Shown: positions 49,863 to 58,155 of the stretch, one piece after another
How positions within the stretch are numbered: position 1 is the stretch's first letter
Layout: each line of letters opens with the position of its first letter
Source: SCTM01 sp965279655
Lineage (GTDB): Bacteria > Pseudomonadota > Alphaproteobacteria > Rhodospirillales > Rhodospirillaceae
Reading direction: 5' to 3'
Assembly: GCA_965279655.1 (NCBI GenBank)
Contig: OZ257255.1
Location: 3,286,001-3,350,000 of the forward strand
DNA length: 64,000 bases
Notes under the pieces: model-generated
What the model was told of the DNA's origin: nothing
Seen by the model: the letters and a program-made list of their open reading frames with translations, nothing else
The model's database searches: none
Made by a program: the position numbers and the translations under genes

Positions 49863-50768
49863 CTACTTGTAGTCGCCCTCCAGCTCCGCCAACTCGAAGA
49901 TCTTCGTCGGCGCGTCCGGCCAGATGTGCTCCTGGTAGCAGGGGATGGCGTCCTCACCCATTGCCCAGATGTCCATCTGGTCGCCGACGTTGAACAGCGT
50001 GCGGGTATGCTCGGCGTTGAACGTGCCGGCGGCGGTCTTCTTCACTTCCTTGCCGAGGTAGGTGTTGGTCGACCGGCTGCCGCGGCCCCGGTTCTGGAAC
50101 ACGCCGCCGCCGCCGTTGGACTGGATCGAGGTGCTGAAGCCCGGCCCGGTGGTGAGCCCTTGGTTGCGCTGACGCCAGCCGATGATGCCCCAGGAATCGC
50201 CGTGCAGCAGATGCGCGCCGCTGCCGCGCGGGCGTTCCGTCGTGTCGTGATGTTGACTGACGCGGCCTTGGGCGAAGGAGTAGCCCTCCATGTCGGCGCC
50301 GCGATCCGTGTAGTAGTTCCAGGAGGCGCCGACGAAGTTCTCCTCCGTGAGCAGCCGGATATAGGAATCCTGCCCGCGCCAATCGGCGTCCACCGTCACG
50401 ACCACGTCGCGCAGCAGGCGGAAGTCGTCCATCTCCGCCATCCCGCGCAGGGTGCGGATGCCGTCGGGCTGGATGGTGACGGTGAAGAACTCGCGGCCGA
50501 TCTCCTTGCGCTTGGAATCGAGGTAGTCGACGCGGCCGGTGTAGCGGCGCTGACGCATGCCGGTCTTGTTGGGCGCGGGCGCTTTCACCTTGGAGCCGGG
50601 CGCGGCGGAGATGAACGGCGGCAGCACGCCTTCCTGCCACTTCGGCTTGGGCGCGTAGGGCACCTCCGGCAACGGCGCGTCCTGCGGCGCGACGGCGGCG
50701 AAGACTTTGTTCGTCCAGGACAGCAGGCTGGCTCCGAGGAAGCCGCTCAAGATGTTTCGGCGATGCAT
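49863..50768 (-). CDS. Exported protein of unknown function, Tat-type signal
   Basis: 301 residues. An N-terminal MHRRNILSGFLGASLLSW with a twin arginine points to Tat export. The mature chain is rich in Gly, Arg and Trp: PKPKWQEGVLPPF, DDFRLLRDVVVTVDADWRGQDSYIRLLTEENFVGASWNYYTDRGADMEGYSF, and SQHHDTTERPRGSGAHLLHGDSWGIIGWRQ. The last resembles the ligand-rich, metal-like HxD patterns but no family is recognised. Conserved-looking acidic and aromatic residues suggest an enzyme or adhesin. It is monocistronic and faces the SMP-30 gene, so no operon clue exists. Confidence 0.5.
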   Translation of the reverse strand: MHRRNILSGFLGASLLSWTNKVFAAVAPQDAPLPEVPYAPKPKWQEGVLPPFISAAPGSKVKAPAPNKTGMRQRRYTGRVDYLDSKRKEIGREFFTVTIQPDGIRTLRGMAEMDDFRLLRDVVVTVDADWRGQDSYIRLLTEENFVGASWNYYTDRGADMEGYSFAQGRVSQHHDTTERPRGSGAHLLHGDSWGIIGWRQRNQGLTTGPGFSTSIQSNGGGGVFQNRGRGSRSTNTYLGKEVKKTAAGTFNAEHTRTLFNVGDQMDIWAMGEDAIPCYQEHIWPDAPTKIFELAELEGDYK

Positions 50769-50928
50769 GTGGTTCTCCTCCCAAAGATGCGACGTCGAAG
50801 CTTAGGCGAAGTGGACAACCGTTCGGCGCACGAAATCGCGACCGCTCATAAGGGGAGCAAGCGCTGGCACGGTGGGGGAATTTGTCGTATTGCAGCGTGA
50901 CCCCGCTCCGCCGTGGAAAGCCGTGCCG

Positions 50929-52485
50929 ATGCCTGCCGAGACCGCCGCGACGCAGCTTGCGCATGCCGCCGCCTTGCACGCGCAGGGCCGGATGGAAGAC
51001 GCCTACAAAGCGTACCTGGCGATCGCGCAGAGCCATCCTCAGCTCGCGCCGGCGCATGCCGGCCTCGGAACCGTGCTGTATGACGTCGTGCAGTTGGACA
51101 TGGCCGCGGCGGCGTTCCGCGCGGCCATCCAGATCGACCCGAACGACGCCGAGACGCACTTCAAGCTGGGGAACACCCTGAAGGAACAGGGCAACTTCGC
51201 CCCGGCCATCGCCGCCTACGAAGCAGCCATTCGGGCGAAGCCCGATCTCTTCGCGGCGTGGCAGCGGATGATCTACTGCCACTCGTTCAGCCAGCTGGTG
51301 AGCCCGCAGGAACAACTGGCCATTGCGCGGCAGTACGACGCCGCCGTGCGGAAGGGCCGGCCGGTGTCGCGGATCGACGTTCATGGACCGGACGCGCAAG
51401 GGAGGCTACGCATCGGCGTCCTGTCCGCCGAGATCGGCGCCCATGGGGTGGGCTACTTCCTGGAGAGCTACCTCAAGAACCATGACCGCGCGAAGATCCA
51501 TTTGACGATCTATTCCACGGCGGTGCGCAAGGAACCGCAGCATGCGGCGCTGCGCGGCCTCGCGGATGCGTCGCGGGATGTGCACCACCTGTCCGACGAC
51601 GCGCTGCGCGACGCGATCATGGCCGACGGCATCGACGTGCTGATCGAGACCACCAGCCACATGCTGCACAGCCGCCTGTCGATGCTGGCGCTGCGCTGCG
51701 CGCCGGTGCAATGCCACTACATCGGCTATCACGGATCGAGCGGCGTGGAGGCGATGGATTATTTCATCGGCAACGCCAGCGTGACCCCGCCGGAGATCGA
51801 CGATCACTTCTCCGAAAAGGTCTGGCGCCTGCCGCGCCTGTGGCTGGCCTATAGCCCGCCGCCGGATCTGCCCACGCCGCAACCGCGCGCGGTGAGCGAG
51901 CGCCTGATGCTGGGATCGTTCAACAATCTCGGCAAGTCGCAGGACGCTTGCCTGGACGTGTGGATCAAGGTTCTCCAGGCGGTGCCGGAGGCGACGTTGA
52001 TGCTCAAGGATGCGTTCGACCTGGACGACTATTCGAAGAAGCGGGTGGCGGCGACGCTGCGACGCCACGGCATCGGCGCAGAGCGGGTCATCTTCGGCGG
52101 GCGCGTGGACAAGTGGCGCGATCATATGGAGCAGTACAACAAGATCGACATCGCGCTCGACACGTTCCCGCTGAACAGCTGCACGACCGGGTTCGACGCC
52201 TTGCTGATGGGCACGCCGCTGGTAGCGCTGGAGGGCACGTGGATGGGCGGTCGCATGTCGACGACCATCTTGAAGGCCCTCGGTCGTCCCGAATGGTGCG
52301 CGTGCAACGCCGACGACTACGTCGCCCTCATCCGGCGGATGGCGGCGGACAAGGCGGCCCTGCGGCGCCACAAGACGACGCTGCGCCAGGAGGTGCTGAC
52401 GAGCGAACTGTGCGACGGCGCCGGCCTGGCGCGGGCGCTGGACGCGGCGTTCCAAGAGATGGTGGCCCTCAAGACGCGCCCCTGA
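50929..52485 (+). CDS. TPR-GT41 glycosyltransferase (O-GlcNAc-transferase-like), first copy
   Basis: 518 residues from ATG 50929 (GTG 50872 is a longer alternative with an unstructured leader). Three TPR repeats (about 5-105: AAALHAQGRMEDAYKAYLAIAQSHPQLAPAHAGLGTVLYDVVQLDMAAAAFRAAIQIDPN and more) precede a GT41 catalytic part: RIGVLSAEIGAHGVGYFLESYLKNHDRAKI, GIDVLIETTSHMLHSRLSMLALRCAPVQCHYIGYHGSSG and DIALDTFPLNSCTTGFDALLMGTPLVALEG with the UDP-binding loop. It probably glycosylates protein Ser/Thr or Asn, or an exopolysaccharide unit. No signal peptide, so cytosolic. Its stop lies four bases from the convergent HD-domain gene. Confidence 0.85.
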   Translation: MPAETAATQLAHAAALHAQGRMEDAYKAYLAIAQSHPQLAPAHAGLGTVLYDVVQLDMAAAAFRAAIQIDPNDAETHFKLGNTLKEQGNFAPAIAAYEAAIRAKPDLFAAWQRMIYCHSFSQLVSPQEQLAIARQYDAAVRKGRPVSRIDVHGPDAQGRLRIGVLSAEIGAHGVGYFLESYLKNHDRAKIHLTIYSTAVRKEPQHAALRGLADASRDVHHLSDDALRDAIMADGIDVLIETTSHMLHSRLSMLALRCAPVQCHYIGYHGSSGVEAMDYFIGNASVTPPEIDDHFSEKVWRLPRLWLAYSPPPDLPTPQPRAVSERLMLGSFNNLGKSQDACLDVWIKVLQAVPEATLMLKDAFDLDDYSKKRVAATLRRHGIGAERVIFGGRVDKWRDHMEQYNKIDIALDTFPLNSCTTGFDALLMGTPLVALEGTWMGGRMSTTILKALGRPEWCACNADDYVALIRRMAADKAALRRHKTTLRQEVLTSELCDGAGLARALDAAFQEMVALKTRP

Positions 52486-52489
52486 ACGC

Positions 52490-53284
52490 CTAGAGGAAGT
52501 TGTTCGGCCAGATCATGCTGCGCCACATGTGCGCGACGGGGCTTCCGTCGAATCCCAGCCCCTCCTTCGGCTGCTTGAAATGGCGGCCGATGATGTCGGT
52601 GAACGCATCGACCGAGACCTTCACGTTGGGATCGAAGGCATACAGATCGTTCACCGTGATCATGCGGGACGTCATGTACCACTTGTGTGCGCGGGCCTTC
52701 TCATAGGCCTCAACGATGTAGGGCTCGGGCTTGTAGTCGGCGCCGAAGTTGCGGATGTAGCTGGCCGGATAGGCATAGCCGACGGACGGGTCGGGGAAGA
52801 ACCGCAGCGCCTGATGCGCCCGGATCGCCCACGTCACTTCCGGATCGACATAGGGCTCCACCAATTGCGCCCCCCAATAGCCGTGATCGGAGCGCAGCAG
52901 GGCCGCGTTGGAGATGTCGTGCAGCAGGCAGGCAAGTACGACCTTCTCCGGCTGGCCGTTCTTCACCGCCAGATTGGCGCTTTGGAGGAGATGGCCCGCG
53001 GGCGCGAAGCGGAGCTTGAAGAAATCCACCAACGTCGGCGCGGCGGGCATCTTCGGCAGACGCGCATCCTCGCCCATGAGGACGCGGCCGCCATCCTGCG
53101 CAAGGGCCTCGCGGTTGGTGCGCAAGCGCTCCCCCACCGCGTCGATATCGCACATCCACGGCTCGCGGATCTTGCGGTCGAGTTCCTTACTCATAGCGGC
53201 CTCAAACGCGTCGGCCTTTTCGGAGAGCGTCATGCTCGCGGCGGCGGCCGTGGCGGCGCCGGTGAGGAAGATGCGTCGATCCAT
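52490..53284 (-). CDS. Exported HD-domain-like protein
   Basis: 264 residues from the ATG at 53284, preceded by GAGGAG. A twin-arginine N-terminus (MDRRIFLTGAATAAAASMTLSE) suggests Tat export, although the signal's hydrophobic part is Ala-rich and short. The core PAGHLLQSANLAVKNGQPEKVVLACLLHDISNAALLRSDHGYWGAQLVEPYVDPEVTWAIRAHQALRFF is an HD-fold with His, HD and His positions (HLLQ, LHDIS, DHGYW, AHQ). HD proteins are metal-dependent phosphohydrolases or oxygenases (myo-inositol oxygenase-like). No substrate is known. It is divergent from the second GT41 gene with a 332-base gap. Confidence 0.7.
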   Translation of the reverse strand: MDRRIFLTGAATAAAASMTLSEKADAFEAAMSKELDRKIREPWMCDIDAVGERLRTNREALAQDGGRVLMGEDARLPKMPAAPTLVDFFKLRFAPAGHLLQSANLAVKNGQPEKVVLACLLHDISNAALLRSDHGYWGAQLVEPYVDPEVTWAIRAHQALRFFPDPSVGYAYPASYIRNFGADYKPEPYIVEAYEKARAHKWYMTSRMITVNDLYAFDPNVKVSVDAFTDIIGRHFKQPKEGLGFDGSPVAHMWRSMIWPNNFL

Positions 53285-53616
53285 CTGCTTAAGCTCCTCG
53301 ACCGCGGAACGGGGCGGCCATCGCATGTTTAGGCGGCGAATAGGCGGTGGAAATTTCGGGCCGCCGCCGCCGCCGTATCGCGCGACCGTTCGCGCACAGT
53401 TACGCGCCAAATACGCGCGGGTGATTCCACGGCGAGGATGGCCCAAGTGTGCATGACGCGCGTCCTTTGAAGGGAACAAACCATGAATTGTACCGCCGCG
53501 GCGGCGGGCGGTCAAAACTCACGGTGTGTGCAGTTTGCACACCGAATGCGTTGCCGTAATGCACGGGCAGAGCATTTGGGCCATGTTGCGTCGGTTTCAT
53601 TGAAGAGAGCGACGAG
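53285..53616. other. Intergenic region between divergent genes, with an inverted repeat
   Basis: 332 bases without a gene. It holds the ribosome site and promoter for the HD-domain gene on one side and the second GT41 gene on the other. A palindromic GC cluster lies near 53493, and the inverted repeat at 53522-53544 is the only clear structure. Short open frames in it have no coding support. Confidence 0.6.
53522..53544. promoter_or_regulatory. Inverted repeat, possible regulator site
   Basis: CGGTGT and ACACCG pair perfectly with inner TGCA/TGCA (CGGTGTGTGCA..TGCACACCG); the left arm has two extra bases. It lies 73 bases before the GT41 ATG between divergent genes and could bind a dimeric regulator. 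Confidence 0.35.
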
Positions 53617-55416
53617 ATGGACCGACAGGGGACGAGCGCCGGAAATGCCGTGCCGGCGATGATCGCGGGCGCACGCACGCTCATCAACCAAGCCCGCAAT
53701 ACCGAAGCCGCTGCTGTTTTGACCGATGCCTTGCCCGCAATGGGCCACATCGGCGCGGTCCGGGCCCTCCTTGGCGAAGCGCTCTACCGGCTCGGCCACT
53801 ACGCCGATGCGATCCCGCATCTCGATGCGGCCATCGCCCAAGACCCCAATGACGCGCTCAGCCATTTCTATCTCGGCGCCGCGTTTCACGGGACCGCGCA
53901 GCCCAAGAAGGCGATCCCCGCGCTTCAGCGCGCGATTGGGCTCGCGCCGAAAATGACCGAGGCCTACCGGGTCTTCGCCGCGGTTCTGCTGGCGATGAAA
54001 GCATTTCCGGATGCGATCGCCGTGCTGGATGCCGCCCGCGCCAACGGCGCCGCGTCCGGGCTGACGGAAGGGCTGTGCCATCACCTTCGGCAGATGCTTG
54101 CGGACTGGTCGGGGTTCGATGAGAGCATCGAACGGCTGCGCGCATTGAAGGCCGAGAATTATTCCGGACTGGATGCGGCCATCGCGCTGACAGTGCCGGG
54201 ACTCACCCCAGCCGAGCAGCGAGAGATTGCCCATGCGCATGGCCGGCGGTTCGCCGGCGCGGCTTTGCCGCCGGCGGCTCAGATGGCGGACCCCGGCCGC
54301 AAGATTCGGCTCGGATATCTCTCGGCGGATTTCTACGATCATCCCGTCGGCAGGCATATGCTCGGACTCCTGGAAAACCACGACCGGTCGCGGTTCGAGG
54401 TTTCCGCCTATTCGGTGGGTGAGGGCCAGGAGGACGCGGTGGCACGCCGGTTGCGCGCCGCCGCGCAGCGGTTCGTGGATGTGCGGTCGTCCACGGACGA
54501 CGAAGCCGCCGCCATGATTCGGCGTGACGAAATCGAAATTCTGATCGATCTCGGCGGTTACACCGAAGGGGCGCGCCCCGGTGTGCCGGCGCGACGGCCG
54601 GCGCCCGTACAGGCGTCATATCTGGGTTTCAGCGGCACGACGGGGCACCGCTTTCACGACTATATCATCGCCGATCCGGTGGTTTGCCCGGCGGAGATGG
54701 AGCCGCAGTACGCGGAAACGTTCGCCTGGCTGCCCGCGACGCTGTTCAACGCGGACCACGGGGCCGCTTATCCCGCGCGGGAAACCGACCGTAGCCGGTG
54801 GGGATTGCCGGCCGGCGCCGTTGTGTTTTGTTCCTTCAACAACACTTGGAAACTGACGCCGCACGTCTTCAGGATCTGGATGGATATCCTGCACGCGGTT
54901 CCGAACAGCGTGCTCTGGATCCGGAAATACTATCCAACCACCAGCCAACGGATGCACGCCGCGGCGGCGGCGCAAGGCATCGACCCCGCGCGGCTCGTGT
55001 TCTGTGGGACGTCGAGCCGCGAGGAACATCTGGTGCGTCTCGCCAACGCCGACCTGCTGCTCGATTCCCATCCCTATGGCGCGGGCTCCACCGCCGCCGA
55101 TGCGCTCTGGACGGGGCTACCCATCCTGACCTGCGTGGGCGATAGCTATGTTTCGCGGATGTGCGCGAGCCAGGTCAGGGCGCTTGGCCTTCCGGAACTC
55201 GTCGTCCCCGACCTGGAAGCCTATCGGGCCATGGCGATCGATCTCGGACTTCACCCGGAAGACCTCGCCGCACTGCGCGGGCGGCTTGTGGAGAACCGGC
55301 GAACCGCGATTCTGTTCGACAGCAAGCGGTTCACGCGACAGTTCGAGGACGTCTTGCAGGAAATGTCGCGGCGGCACCGCGGCGGCGTTCCCCACGCGAC
55401 GCCGATCGCGACGTGA
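53617..55416 (+). CDS. TPR-GT41 glycosyltransferase (O-GlcNAc-transferase-like), second copy
   Basis: 599 residues. N-terminal TPR-like repeats (about 25-150, including LGEALYRLGHYADAIPHLDAAIAQDPND and LGAAFHGTAQPKKAIPALQRAIGLAP) precede a longer GT41 domain: IRLGYLSADFYDHPVGRHMLGLLENHDRSRFEV, ILIDLGGYTEGARPGVPARRPAPVQASYLGFSGTTG, VVFCSFNNTWKLTPHVFRIWMDIL and ADLLLDSHPYGAGSTAADALWTGLPILTCVG. GYLSADF and the GT-B UDP pocket match SPINDLY/OGT proteins of bacteria more closely than the other copy. Acceptor unknown; a surface or secreted protein glycosylation role is inferred. Ends 44 bases before the tRNA. Confidence 0.88.
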   Translation: MDRQGTSAGNAVPAMIAGARTLINQARNTEAAAVLTDALPAMGHIGAVRALLGEALYRLGHYADAIPHLDAAIAQDPNDALSHFYLGAAFHGTAQPKKAIPALQRAIGLAPKMTEAYRVFAAVLLAMKAFPDAIAVLDAARANGAASGLTEGLCHHLRQMLADWSGFDESIERLRALKAENYSGLDAAIALTVPGLTPAEQREIAHAHGRRFAGAALPPAAQMADPGRKIRLGYLSADFYDHPVGRHMLGLLENHDRSRFEVSAYSVGEGQEDAVARRLRAAAQRFVDVRSSTDDEAAAMIRRDEIEILIDLGGYTEGARPGVPARRPAPVQASYLGFSGTTGHRFHDYIIADPVVCPAEMEPQYAETFAWLPATLFNADHGAAYPARETDRSRWGLPAGAVVFCSFNNTWKLTPHVFRIWMDILHAVPNSVLWIRKYYPTTSQRMHAAAAAQGIDPARLVFCGTSSREEHLVRLANADLLLDSHPYGAGSTAADALWTGLPILTCVGDSYVSRMCASQVRALGLPELVVPDLEAYRAMAIDLGLHPEDLAALRGRLVENRRTAILFDSKRFTRQFEDVLQEMSRRHRGGVPHATPIAT

Positions 55417-55460
55417 GGGTTCAGACGCTTTGGCCGGTGCGACTGCAAGTATTCTGAAAA

Positions 55461-55536
<76 letters not shown>

Positions 55537-55750
55537 CCGTGTGGGTCCCCGCGCTTGAGCCCGGCGGGTTTCCCGTAGGAAGGCGGCCCTTATAGAGGCT
55601 CACACCGGCGCTGACAAGCGCGCGACGCGCTGTGGAAAACCCAGGGATTCCAGGAGGTGACTAGGGTGCGCGGGCCCAACCCCGGGGATGCGGCGGCGGC
55701 GAATCCGCAGGCGTACCCGCACGCTGGGACAGTGCGGAGACACTGGCGGG

Positions 55751-56933
55751 TCAGGCGGCGCCGGGGGCGGCCGCGCCGTCCCCCTCGAAGGCGGCGTGGA
55801 CGTAGTGATCGACGAACCGCTCGACACGCACGGCCGCGGGTTCGTCCGGATCATAGAGGATATGGTGCTGCACGATGGCCAGCCGGCCCGCCTGATCCTG
55901 CGGCGGCAGCGTGCCGTCCGCCGCCGCGCGAGAAGAGTTGGGTGTCGGGATCGCCGGCGGCGCCGCCCCACTGCGGCACGATGACGAACGCGTCGGACAG
56001 GAGGCCTTCGAACAAGCCCATGGTGTTGTAGCCGATGACGCAGCGGGCCCGGTCGAGGACCGTGTGCAAGGCGACCAGTACCACGCCTTTGACGGGCGTA
56101 TCGGGCTTCAGCCGTGCTTGAACATAGGCCCAGCTGGCTTCGTCCTTGCACTTGACGACAAATTCCAGGGGCTTGCCGCGATGACGTTCCGCGGCGGCTT
56201 CGAACTCCGCCAGCGCTTCGTCGAAGCTGTTCACTTCCAGGTATTGCAGCGTGTAGCCCAGGAGGACAATGCGATCGCGCGGACCGGCGGGCGGGTTGCG
56301 GCGCAGGTCCAACCAGGGATCCAGCCGCGGGAATCCCGTGATGCGGATATTTTCAGGGTCCAGCCCGTCCCAGGCGTCGAGAAGATCCTTCGTGGACCGG
56401 CCCGCGACGGCGACGCCTTGCACCAAGGGACGATAGGAGCCGGGCCTATAGTACGCGCGACCAATCTCGATCTCGGAGGGCCATTGATAGTGTTCACGCA
56501 GCAGCACGAGGAACGGGATCCCCAACTTGGCGCAGGCCAAGCGGAAGCCGTGGTCCTGCCCGTAGTCGAAATTGGCGGACATCACGGCGACCAGGCCGTC
56601 CTGCACAAGGGCCAGGAGAATGCGTTCCGCCAGGGCCTGACACTTGTTCCAGCCGGGGCGGTAGCGTTCGTCCCCATGGGTCCAGTGGGTGTCCTGGTCC
56701 ATCGCGCCGGGGATCAGCCACGGGCGCTGTACGCGATCGAGATCGGTCATCGAGACGCGCAGCCAGTTGTACTTGGCGGTGTATTTGTTGAGGGCGTGAA
56801 TATCGACGATGAACTGCGCGCGGCTGATGCACAGCACGGAGGCGCCGCGCTCGGGATGGCGGTTCTTGGCGCGGATGAGATCGAGCAGATCCGCGGCGGC
56901 TTTTGAGACGTCGAGGAAGTCATCGGAGGCCAT
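55751..56933 (-). CDS. Surface glycan biosynthesis (CDP-glycerophosphotransferase-like) protein with probable frameshift
   Basis: The uninterrupted frame ends at 55851 with an unlikely GGGRHAAAAGSGG tail. About 55919-55930, in a run of GGC/GCG, shifting one frame restores a sensible C-terminus (AADGTLPPQDQAGRLAIV, HHILYDPDEPAAVRVERF, VDHYVHAAFEGD) that ends at 55751, giving about 393 residues. The core matches surface carbohydrate proteins: VMSANFDYGQDHGFRLACAKLGIPFLVLLREHYQWPSE, VVLVALHTVLDRARCVIGYNTMGLFEGLLSDAFVIVPQW (nucleotide-sugar site). The shift may be a sequencing error in GC-rich DNA or a real mutation. It is the first gene downstream of rodA, 58 bases from its stop. Confidence 0.72.
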
Positions 56934-56991
56934 CGATACTCTCGTCGAATCTGGCGGAAGGACGGGCCTGGGGGATTAGCATATCGGGACG

Positions 56992-58155
56992 CTAGAAGTC
57001 CCCGAAGCCGCCGCGCATGGCCATCTGGACGTCGCGGTGGACCCAGACGTTCATCAACAGGCCCATGCAGAACATGAGGTTGAGCAGCGCGGTGCCGCCG
57101 TAGGAAATGAGCGGCAGCGGCACGCCGACCACGGGAATCAGGCCGGTCACCATGGCGATGTTGATGAAGAAATAGAGGAAGAAGGTGGTGGTGATGCCCA
57201 TCGCCACCAGCCGGCCGAACTGGTGGCGGCAGGAGAAGGCGATGGCGTAGCCGTAGATCAGCACCAGGCAATAAAGGCCGATCAGGACAATCGCGCCGAT
57301 CATGCCGAGTTCCTCGGCCAGGAGCGCGAGGATGAAGTCGGTTTGGTGCTCCGGCAGGAAGTTCAACTGGCTCTGGGTGCCGCCCATGAGACCCTTGCCG
57401 AACAGCCCGCCCGACCCCAGCGCGATCTTGGACTGGATGATGTGATAGCCGGTGCCCAGCGGATCGGCTTCGGGGTTGAACAGCGTCCGCACGCGGTTGC
57501 GCTGGTACTCGTGCATCAGGCTCCAAGCAACCGGGCTGGCGGCCAATCCGATGACGGCGACGAGGACGAACTTCCACAAGCGCACGCCGGCCATGAACAA
57601 GACGGCGGTCGACCCCATGACAATCACCATGCCGGTGCCGAGATCCGGCTGCAGGAGAATAAGCGCCACGGGCACGAGGATGAGCATCAGCGGGACCAGC
57701 AGCGCGAACGGCGAGGCGATCTGATCCAAGGCCCGTCCATGGAAATAGCGCGCCAGCGCCAGCACGAGCGCGGGCTTCATCAGTTCGGACGGCTGCAGGT
57801 TGACGACGCCGAAGTCGATCCAGCGCTGCGCGCCGCCGCCGATGACGCCCTTCACCTCGACGAAGATCAGCAGCAGCACGACGATTGCCCAGAGGGGGTA
57901 GGCGAAGCGCATGATGAGGCGGATATCGATGACCGCGACCGCGGCCAGCAGGCCGACGCCGATGACGAAGCGTATCAGTTGCGGCTCTGCCCAAGGCATC
58001 AACTTGCCGCCGCCGGCGGAGTACAGCGCTGCGAAGCCAAAGGCGAAGATGCAGCACAGCCACAACACCATCGACCAGGAAATCTGCGACAGCTTCTCGG
58101 CCGCGGATATATCGCCGCGGCGCAGGCGCGACGACATGAAGTTCGGTTCGCTCAT
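56992..58155 (-). CDS. rodA: Rod-shape SEDS glycosyltransferase RodA
   Basis: 387 residues, ten membrane helices. SEDS signatures: GGGAQRWIDFGVVNLQPSELMKPALVLALA, LLQPDLGTGMVIVMGSTAVLF with the catalytic Asp (PDLG), QSKIALGSGGLFGKGLMGGTQSQLNFLPEHQTDFI, and VVGVPLPLISYGGTALLN. It polymerises lipid II into glycan strands during cell elongation, in complex with PBP2. Its ATG is in a four-base overlap with the PBP2 stop, ensuring coupling. RodA rather than FtsW is shown by partner and operon (mreBCD-pbp2). Confidence 0.95.
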   Translation of the reverse strand: MSEPNFMSSRLRRGDISAAEKLSQISWSMVLWLCCIFAFGFAALYSAGGGKLMPWAEPQLIRFVIGVGLLAAVAVIDIRLIMRFAYPLWAIVVLLLIFVEVKGVIGGGAQRWIDFGVVNLQPSELMKPALVLALARYFHGRALDQIASPFALLVPLMLILVPVALILLQPDLGTGMVIVMGSTAVLFMAGVRLWKFVLVAVIGLAASPVAWSLMHEYQRNRVRTLFNPEADPLGTGYHIIQSKIALGSGGLFGKGLMGGTQSQLNFLPEHQTDFILALLAEELGMIGAIVLIGLYCLVLIYGYAIAFSCRHQFGRLVAMGITTTFFLYFFINIAMVTGLIPVVGVPLPLISYGGTALLNLMFCMGLLMNVWVHRDVQMAMRGGFGDF

